A stretch of DNA of 7,876 nucleotides from Sphingomonas sp. GTDB lineage: Bacteria > Pseudomonadota > Alphaproteobacteria > Sphingomonadales > Sphingomonadaceae. The position numbers and the translations under genes were made by a program. Under the pieces are notes generated by a model, which was given only the letters and a program-made list of their open reading frames with translations, had not been told where the DNA came from and searched no databases. Of the stretch, positions 1 through 5,205 are shown piece by piece. Location of the stretch: NCBI GenBank assembly GCA_021154945.1, contig JAJNQF010000355.1:1-7876 (forward strand), written 5' to 3'. Every line of letters starts with the position of its first letter. Position 1 is the first letter of the stretch.

Positions 1-10
1 ACGCCCCAAC

Positions 11-140
11 CCCGCTCGTGTCGAGCGAAGTCGAGACACCCCGAAGGCGCGCGCTAACGATGGGTGCCTCGACTTCGGCCAAAGGCCGAAGTTTATCCTG
101 AGCGCCTGCCAAGGCAGTCGAGGGGCTCGACACGAACGGG
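11..140. repeat. Nested intergenic inverted repeat upstream of rpoN
   Basis: Outer arms at 11-26 and 125-140 are reverse complements with one mismatch. Inner arms at 28-41 and 62-75 also pair with one mismatch. A perfect 8-bp hairpin with an AAA loop sits at 73-91, and a small TGCC/GGCA palindrome lies near 108-117. The unit could fold as a branched structure. Its TCGA-rich wording (tcgagcgaagtcgag, tttatcctgagcg) resembles a dispersed intergenic repeat I associate with sphingomonad genomes. It ends 21 bp before the rpoN start, so the rpoN promoter must lie within it, in the short gap, or upstream of the window. No protein is supported here: the reverse-strand frame at 93-473 is antisense to rpoN. 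Confidence 0.75.
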
Positions 141-161
141 AAAGTAAGCAGGTAATTCCCG

Positions 162-1676
162 ATGGCGTTGGGTCCGCGCCTCGATCTCCGCCAGTCGCAA
201 TCGCTGGTGATGACGCCGCAGCTGCAGCAAGCGATCAAGCTGCTGGCGCTGTCGAACCTCGAACTCGAAGCCTATCTGGCCGAAGCGCTCGAGGGCAATC
301 CGCTGCTCGATACGGCGTCGACGGACAGCGATGGCAGTGTCGGCGACCCGGGTGACGCGCCGGGCAGCGAGGGGCCCGCGGCAGAGGCGGCATCGCTCGA
401 TGCCGACCAGGCACTGGCGTCGGACAGCGGCACCGCCAACGATCTCGACGTCGACTATGCCACTGAAAGCCACCAGCAGGACAGCGTCGCCGACGGCGGC
501 AGCGGGATGGACGGCGCGCTATCGATGACCGGCGCGAGCGCGGGGGGTGTCGGCGGCGAGGATGGCCCCGATCTCGACGCGTTCGCCGATACCAGCCTCA
601 GCCTCGCGGACCACCTGCTCGCGCAGGCCGGTCCCGCGATCCCCCGCGAGGACGCGTTCATCGCCGAGCACCTGATCGACCAGATCGACGAGGCGGGCTA
701 TCTCACCGTGTCGCTGCTCGACATCGCCAACAGGCTCGGCGTGCCGCTGGTCCGCGTCGAGGCCGTGCTGGCAACGATCCAGACCTTCGACCCGACCGGC
801 GTCGGCGCACGCGATCTTGCCGAATGCCTGACGTTGCAGGCGAAGGAGGCGGATCGCTACGACCCCTGCATGGCGTTGTTGATCGCCAATCTCGACCTGC
901 TCGCGCGTGGCGAGCTGACCCGATTGAAGCGGATTTGCGACGTCGACGACGAGGACATGGCCGACATGATCCGCGAACTGCGCGGCTATGATCCGAAGCC
1001 CGGCTGTCGCTATGGCGGCGAGCCCGCGCAGTCGGTGACGCCCGATCTGTTCGTGGCGCGTACGAAGGCAGGCTGGGCGATCGAGATCAACGCGTCGACT
1101 TTGCCACGCGTTCTGGTCAACCGGAGTTATTACACCGAGTTGTCGGGCGGGCAGCAGGACAAGGCGTCGAAGGCGTGGCTGAGCGATTGCCTCGCCAGCG
1201 CCAACTGGCTGGTGAAGGCGCTCGACCAGCGCCAGCGGACGATCATCAAGGTCGCGACCGAGATCGTGAAACAGCAGGAAGCGTTCTTCCTGAAGGGCGT
1301 CGCGCACTTGCGGCCGCTGACGCTGCGCCAGGTGGCGGACGCGATCGAGATGCACGAATCGACCGTCAGCCGCGTGACGAGCAACAAATACGTCTCGTGC
1401 GCGCGCGGGCTCTACGAGCTGAAATACTTCTTCACGAGCGCGATCCAGTCCGCGGACGGCGGCGAGGCGGTGTCGGCGCAGGCGGTGAAGTCCGCGATCC
1501 GCGCGCTGATCGATACGGAAGGCGCGAAGATCCTGTCGGACGACACGCTGGTCGAGTTGCTGAACGCCAAAGGCTTCGACATCGCACGCCGAACCGTCGC
1601 AAAGTACCGCGAAGCGTTGGGGATCGGAAGTTCGGTACAACGCCGGCGGGCCCGTACACTAGAGGGCGCCGGCTAA
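162..1676 (+). CDS. rpoN: RNA polymerase sigma-54 factor
   Basis: Sigma-54 directs RNA polymerase to -24/-12 promoters and needs an AAA+ enhancer-binding activator to open DNA; it often controls nitrogen, motility or stress genes. The 504-residue protein is full length for the family. Region I is residues 1-50 (LDLRQSQSLVMTPQLQQAIK, ending EGNPLLD). Residues 51-145 are a long, low-complexity acidic region II rich in D, G, S and A. The core-binding region follows, with conserved FDPTGVGARDLAECL at 209-223. A helix-turn-helix lies at about 386-408 (LTLRQVADAIEMHESTVSRV). The RpoN box ARRTVAKYRE, which reads the -24 element, is at 475-484. ATG 162 is supported by a GCAGG at 148-152, nine bases upstream, and by the conserved N-terminus. 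After the RpoN box it has IGSS where I recall IPSS in many homologues. The next gene on this strand encodes a DUF418 membrane protein, not Hpf or PtsN. The identification is secure. Confidence 0.98.
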   Translation: MALGPRLDLRQSQSLVMTPQLQQAIKLLALSNLELEAYLAEALEGNPLLDTASTDSDGSVGDPGDAPGSEGPAAEAASLDADQALASDSGTANDLDVDYATESHQQDSVADGGSGMDGALSMTGASAGGVGGEDGPDLDAFADTSLSLADHLLAQAGPAIPREDAFIAEHLIDQIDEAGYLTVSLLDIANRLGVPLVRVEAVLATIQTFDPTGVGARDLAECLTLQAKEADRYDPCMALLIANLDLLARGELTRLKRICDVDDEDMADMIRELRGYDPKPGCRYGGEPAQSVTPDLFVARTKAGWAIEINASTLPRVLVNRSYYTELSGGQQDKASKAWLSDCLASANWLVKALDQRQRTIIKVATEIVKQQEAFFLKGVAHLRPLTLRQVADAIEMHESTVSRVTSNKYVSCARGLYELKYFFTSAIQSADGGEAVSAQAVKSAIRALIDTEGAKILSDDTLVELLNAKGFDIARRTVAKYREALGIGSSVQRRRARTLEGAG

Positions 1677-1737
1677 GCTTGCCTTTCGTCGCGATGGGCC
1701 TAGCGTCGGGCCTGTCATCTCGGGGGGGCCCAGAACG

Positions 1738-3129
1738 ATGCACGACCAAGCCACACGTGACTTAGCCGCCACGGCAGCCGAACCGACGATACTTCAGGCG
1801 ACCGAGCCCGACGGCGCACCGCGTATCGCAGTCCTCGACATCCTCCGCGGGATCGCGATCCTCGGCATCTTGTTCATGAATATCAATGACATGGGCGGTT
1901 CGCTCTGGGCGTCGTTCGGCGACTTTCGGCATCTCGGCTGGAGCCAGGCCGATCAGGTCGCGTGGTGGCTCCGCGAAGTGATCGCCAACGGCACCGCGCG
2001 CTGCATGCTCGAACTGCTGTTCGGCGCGGGGATGGTGATCCTGACCGATCGCGCCGCGCTGAGCGTCGGCAAGCGCGTCGTGATGAAGCGCTATTACCTG
2101 CGCAACGTGCTTCTGCTCGGGTTCGGCATCGTCCACCTCTTCATCCTGTTGTGGCCCGGCGACATCCTTCACAGCTATGCGATCGCCGCGTTGGCCGCGT
2201 TCCTGTTCAGGCGGATGCGCCCGCGCTGGCTGATCACGATTGGGCTAATCGCCGCCGTCGCGCAACTCGGCGGCGCAGGCTATTTCGGCTATTATCAGAC
2301 GCTGCAACAGCGCTCGCAGGTCGCCGCGATCACCGCCGCACGCGCTGCCGGTCGACCCGTCACCGCTGACGATCGGAAGCTGCTCGCCAAGGTCGCGACC
2401 GGCGACGCCAAGCGCGCGAAGAGCAAGGCCGAAAGCCGCGCGAAGGTCGTCGCGGAGGACAAGGCGCGTACCGGCAGCTTCGCGACATGGGCGGCGATGC
2501 AGTGGAGCGTCACGGTCACGCTCCAGTCGCGGGGGTTCGAGCTGATCGTCTTCTGGGAAGCCGTCAGCGTCATGCTGATCGGTGCCGCGCTCTACAGGCT
2601 CGGCATCCTGCAAGGCGCACGATCGCGCGGCTTCTACCTGCGCATGACGCTAATCGCCTATGCGGTCGGCATCCCGCTGCGGGTCGTCGGCGCGATCGAA
2701 CAGACGCGGTTCGACGGCGCGCCGAAAACGATCTGGGCCACCGCCGAGGTCGCGCGCGAGGCGATGACGCTCGGCCATATCGGCGCGGTATGCCTGCTGC
2801 TCGGCACCGGGTTCGGCGCCACGCTGTTACGGCCATTCATCGCGGCCGGGCGCACCGCGCTGTCGATCTACATCCTCCAGACGATCGTCTGCTTGTGGAT
2901 CCTGTTCCCGCCCTTTGGCCTCGCCTTGTACGGCACGCTCGGCTGGGCCGGACTCATGGCGACCGCGCTGGCCGTGAACATCGGGCTGTTGCTGCTCGCC
3001 AACGCCTATGTGCGGAAATTCGACATCGCCCCGGTCGAATGGGCATGGCGCTCGCTGGTGGAGGGCCGCGCACTGCCGTGGCGCAAGGCGACGCCGCCGC
3101 CGTTCTCGGGAGAACTACGCCCGATTTGA
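1738..3129 (+). CDS. DUF418 family integral membrane protein
   Basis: The 463-residue polytopic inner-membrane protein has unknown biochemical function; some DUF418 proteins have been suggested to be transporters, but that is not shown here. Family hallmarks visible are R-x4-LDILRGIAILGILFMNI (residues 29-49), LELLFGAGM with downstream R (91-105), a GIVHLFILLWPGDILHSYA block (130-148), GRTALSIYILQ (371-381) and the C-terminal signature FDIAPVEWAWRSL (428-440). I estimate nine to eleven membrane segments, at about 33-50, 90-104, 122-139, 146-157, 164-184, 266-288, 300-320, 345-363, 372-390 and 402-424. A hydrophilic, Lys/Arg/Ala-rich loop spans about 188-255. ATG 1738 is the first in-frame start and leaves a 61-bp gap after rpoN; the upstream sequence is a G-run (1722-1728), not a classical ribosome binding site. 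It may be cotranscribed with rpoN, since I see no clear terminator between them. The gene ends 13 bp from the convergent exonuclease gene. Confidence 0.93.
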   Translation: MHDQATRDLAATAAEPTILQATEPDGAPRIAVLDILRGIAILGILFMNINDMGGSLWASFGDFRHLGWSQADQVAWWLREVIANGTARCMLELLFGAGMVILTDRAALSVGKRVVMKRYYLRNVLLLGFGIVHLFILLWPGDILHSYAIAALAAFLFRRMRPRWLITIGLIAAVAQLGGAGYFGYYQTLQQRSQVAAITAARAAGRPVTADDRKLLAKVATGDAKRAKSKAESRAKVVAEDKARTGSFATWAAMQWSVTVTLQSRGFELIVFWEAVSVMLIGAALYRLGILQGARSRGFYLRMTLIAYAVGIPLRVVGAIEQTRFDGAPKTIWATAEVAREAMTLGHIGAVCLLLGTGFGATLLRPFIAAGRTALSIYILQTIVCLWILFPPFGLALYGTLGWAGLMATALAVNIGLLLLANAYVRKFDIAPVEWAWRSLVEGRALPWRKATPPPFSGELRPI

Positions 3130-3142
3130 CGGGACGGCGGCC

Positions 3143-4141
3143 TCAGTCGTCCTCGTCCTCGAACCCGACAAGCGCCAGTGCGCGCGCCTTGATCTGGCGG
3201 GTCATGCACCAATGGACCAGCGCATCCTCGCGGCCGTGCGTGACCCATACTTCCTGCGGGGCGATCTCGGTCAGCGTGGTGGTGAGTTCGTCCCAGTCGG
3301 CGTGATCGCTGAGGATCAGCGGGAGCTCGACGTTCTTCTGGCGCGCGCGACCGCGGACGCGCATCCAGCCGCTCGCCATCGCGGTGATCGGATCGGGCAG
3401 CCGCCGCGACCAGCGATCGTTGAGCGCGCCGGGCGGGCACATCACGACATGCCCCGCCATGTCCGCCTTCTTCGCATCCGCCACCGGCAGGAGTTCGCCG
3501 AGCCTCACGCCGTGCTCGGCATACAGGTCGCAGAGCTTTTGCAGCGCGCCGTGGATGTAGATCGGGGCGGTGTGCCCGCGCTCGCGCAGTTCGGCGATCA
3601 CGCGCTGTGCCTTGCCGAGCGCATAGGCACCGACGACGACGCAGCGATCGGGGTTCGCGTGCAGCGCGGCGATCAGCTTGTCGATCTCGTCGCCGGTATC
3701 GGGGTGGCGGAAGACCGGCAGGCCGAAGGTCGCCTCGGTGATGAAGACGTCGCATCTGACGGGCTCGAATGGCGTGCAGGTCGGGTCCGCGCGGCGTTTG
3801 TAATCGCCCGACACGACGATCCGCTCGCCGCGATAATCGAGGACGATCTGCGCGGAGCCGAGGACGTGGCCTGCGGGGACGAAGCCGATGTCGACCTCAC
3901 CCATCTTGATCGTCTCGCCGTAAGCGACCGGGTTGCCGGCTTGCGGGCCGTAGCGCGCGTCCATGATTGCTAGGGTCTCGGGGGTCGCCCAAACGGCATC
4001 GTGGCCGCCGCGCGCATGGTCGGCGTGGCCGTGCGTGACGAGTGCCTTCGCACTGGGGATCGAGGGATCGATCCAGGCGTCGATCGGCTTGACGAGGATG
4101 CCGTGCGGATGCGGTTCGAGCCAGTCGCCGAGTTTTGCCAT
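3143..4141 (-). CDS. Ligase-associated DNA damage response exonuclease (MBL/beta-CASP)
   Basis: This is a predicted metal-dependent nuclease of the metallo-beta-lactamase/beta-CASP superfamily (related to SNM1, CPSF73 and Ysh1), of the type encoded beside ATP-dependent DNA ligases and Lhr-Core helicases. Of the 332 residues, HGHADH at 37-42 is motif 2, AGHVLGSAQ at 90-98 supplies the motif 3 histidine, and SGDYKRR at 111-117 supplies the bridging aspartate. TEATF at 135-139 is typical of this bacterial subfamily. SDHADW at 278-283 and VTHG at 300-303 correspond to beta-CASP motifs B and C, so all metal ligands appear present. The N-terminus (GDWLEPHPHGILVKPIDAWIDP) matches the family, which supports ATG 4141 over the longer open frame reaching 4492; that extension runs through repeat DNA. 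No good ribosome binding site precedes this ATG. The C-terminus is acidic (FEDEDD). The partner ligase is not downstream, where the convergent DUF418 gene lies. Confidence 0.93.
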   Translation of the reverse strand: MAKLGDWLEPHPHGILVKPIDAWIDPSIPSAKALVTHGHADHARGGHDAVWATPETLAIMDARYGPQAGNPVAYGETIKMGEVDIGFVPAGHVLGSAQIVLDYRGERIVVSGDYKRRADPTCTPFEPVRCDVFITEATFGLPVFRHPDTGDEIDKLIAALHANPDRCVVVGAYALGKAQRVIAELRERGHTAPIYIHGALQKLCDLYAEHGVRLGELLPVADAKKADMAGHVVMCPPGALNDRWSRRLPDPITAMASGWMRVRGRARQKNVELPLILSDHADWDELTTTLTEIAPQEVWVTHGREDALVHWCMTRQIKARALALVGFEDEDD

Positions 4142-4212
4142 GCGGGAGGTAACGCGTGACGCGGGGGTGTGGTGCCGTTGGCGGCGTGCGCGTGTGCCGT
4201 GACCCATGGTCC

Positions 4213-4309
4213 CCGTCATGCCGGACTGGTTCCGGCATCCACGCCTCCGCACGATCGAGAGCAGTGAGGTCGCGGAACGGTGGGCCCCGGAACGGGTCCG
4301 GGGTGACGG
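4213..4309. repeat. Intergenic palindromic repeat with paired hairpins
   Basis: The unit is bounded by the inverted hexamers ccgtca (4213-4218) and tgacgg (4304-4309). Just inside each end is a perfect 6-bp hairpin with a 7-base loop: tgccgg/ccggca at 4219-4237 and ccccgg/ccgggg at 4285-4303. The loops (actggtt and aacgggt) resemble each other in inverted orientation. This two-hairpin form (CCGGA-TT-TCCGG type) resembles a REP/BIME-like intergenic element I recall from alphaproteobacteria, especially sphingomonads. It lies upstream of the exonuclease gene. No transposase is linked to it here. Confidence 0.7.
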
Positions 4310-4388
4310 AGTATTGGTGGGGTCTGTCATTCCCCTGTTCAGGACGAGCCGGAGTCGACGTCGCGGCTCGCGTTGGCGGCGACCGATC

Positions 4389-4514
4389 GATCCTCCCCCG
4401 CCAGGGGGGGGGGGGCGCCGAAGGTGCTGAGGGGGAGGATACGGAACGGCGGTTGCCCTTTCCTCCCCCTCCGTCTGGCAAGAGCCAGCCACCTCCCCCT
4501 TGCGGGGGAGGATC
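4389..4514 (+). repeat. CCTCCCCC-type palindromic element, copy A (MITE-like)
   Basis: The 126-bp element has perfect outer inverted arms, 15 bp counting the flanking GATC (4385-4399 and 4504-4518). Internal hairpins are an 11-bp stem (4429-4439 with 4461-4471), ctggc/gccag (4475-4488) and an 8-bp stem with loop TTGC at 4492-4511. Taken as 4389-4514, it is flanked on both sides by GATC, a possible 4-bp target duplication, although GATC is itself palindromic. It aligns well with the reverse complement of the copy at 7649-7774, so the two are inverted. A run of 12 G at 4404-4415 replaces a GGGGGAGGTGG-like stretch in the other copy. The right end abuts the stop codon (4517-4519) of the reverse-strand secreted-protein gene, so the hairpin at 4492-4511 may stabilise or end that transcript. 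It lacks the U-tract of a classic terminator. Confidence 0.85.
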
Positions 4515-4516
4515 GA

Positions 4517-5122
4517 TCAGCGCCGCCCGCCGACCTTGATCGTCGCTAGAATCTGATCCATCCGCGCCGCAGCCACCGCCTGGGGCGGCGCAAGCCGGCC
4601 GGCTGGTGCGGCCGCCTTGACCGCATAGGTGATCCGGTCGATCGCATAGCAAGCACCGTTGATGACGCTGCGGAAGTTGGTCGCGTTGACCTGCTGGCTC
4701 ATGCCTGCGTCACCGTTGGTGTAGACCGTCCAGCGGTGGCCGCCGAGCATCCGGTTGGGGAGGCGCCTGGCATGGCCGGCAACCAGCCCCTCGGTACCGC
4801 ATTTGGCGACCACGCCCGCGCTCCGGCTGAAGCCGACCTGGATCATCTCGGTCACCTGCCCCTGGCCGTCGGTTGGTTTGGCGACCTGCCAGAAGCGGAC
4901 GATGCCGACGCCGCGGCCAACCGGCGTCCCATCCCACATCTGGCGCCAGCCGCTGTTCAGCAGCGCGCGACCGGCGAAGTTGCGCGTCGGCATAAGGCTG
5001 GACGGATGCGAGAGGCGGACCATTCCGCCGCCGCCGACGAACGACTTGTCGGCGGCAGTGGCATTGGCGAACGGCAGGAGTGCGAGCAACGGTAGCGGCA
5101 GGAGATAACGAAAAAGCGACAC
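4517..5122 (-). CDS. Hypothetical exported protein
   Basis: I do not recognise a family. The predicted protein has 201 residues. It starts with a probable Sec signal peptide (SLFRYLLPLPLLALLPFA, cleavage near ATA-AD at about 23), so it should be periplasmic or secreted. The mature part begins KSFVGGGGMVRLSHPSSLMP and contains W60/W64, FWQV at 77-80 and a QVTEMIQVGFSRSAG strand-like stretch (89-103). Its only two mature cysteines, C108 and C158, could form a disulfide. Residues 168-186 are an Ala/Pro-rich linker before a short C-terminal helix (MDQILATIKV). The start is chosen as GTG 5122 because it gives an intact signal peptide and has GAAAGA at 5129-5134, six bases upstream. The open frame extends to 5563, but that extension is antisense to the helicase and Arg/Ala-rich. 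The gene is divergent from the helicase. A role in the neighbouring repair module is not shown, and the export signal argues against it. Confidence 0.8.
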   Translation of the reverse strand: MSLFRYLLPLPLLALLPFANATAADKSFVGGGGMVRLSHPSSLMPTRNFAGRALLNSGWRQMWDGTPVGRGVGIVRFWQVAKPTDGQGQVTEMIQVGFSRSAGVVAKCGTEGLVAGHARRLPNRMLGGHRWTVYTNGDAGMSQQVNATNFRSVINGACYAIDRITYAVKAAAPAGRLAPPQAVAAARMDQILATIKVGGRR

Positions 5123-5205
5123 CGATCGTCTTTCACAACAGAGCTTTAGCCAAAGTGGCGGTCGTTCCGCACGCGGTCCATAGCGGTGCGGCGCGATGCC
5201 CCCAT
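5123..5205. promoter_or_regulatory. Divergent promoter region with a possible LexA-like box
   Basis: These 83 bp separate the start of the reverse-strand exported-protein gene from the proposed helicase start, so promoters for one or both genes should lie here or slightly inside the neighbours. GTTC-N7-GGTC at 5164-5178 differs by one base from the alphaproteobacterial LexA (SOS) consensus GTTC-N7-GTTC. A one-mismatch hit can arise by chance in GC-rich DNA. I found no convincing -35/-10 pair and no strong ribosome binding site ahead of the helicase. Confidence 0.35.

Larger units (their letters stand above)
4142..4516. other. Repeat-filled intergenic region
   Basis: This 375-bp gap between the exonuclease start and the downstream end of the secreted-protein gene shows no convincing coding sequence. 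The open frames crossing it translate to low-complexity Arg/Pro/Gly-rich sequence. It contains a hairpin-rich unit at 4213-4309, about 80 bp of unassigned sequence, and a CCTCCCCC-type element at 4389-4514. The exonuclease promoter should lie in about 4142-4212 or within the first repeat; I could not pick out a clear -35/-10 pair. Confidence 0.7.

Noticed and set aside
519..1640. Long reverse-strand open frame (373 codons) opposite rpoN
   Set aside because: It is antisense to a secure rpoN gene, and its translation is Arg/Gln/Asp/His-rich with no recognisable domain, as expected from GC-rich codon bias.
3130..3142. Bidirectional terminator between the convergent DUF418 and exonuclease genes
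   Set aside because: The 13-bp gap has no inverted repeat or T-tract; any terminator must lie within the coding ends.
4142..4492. N-terminal extension of the exonuclease to an upstream ATG
   Set aside because: It would translate both intergenic repeats into Pro/Arg/Gly-rich sequence, while the family N-terminus begins at 4141.
4385..4518. CRISPR-like array from the repeated CCTCCCCC/GGGGGAGG units
   Set aside because: The units are hairpin arms within one palindromic element, without uniform spacers or cas genes.
5080..5205. Upstream ATG 5080 as helicase start
   Set aside because: It would overlap the divergent gene's signal-peptide region, and the extra 42 residues resemble no helicase sequence.
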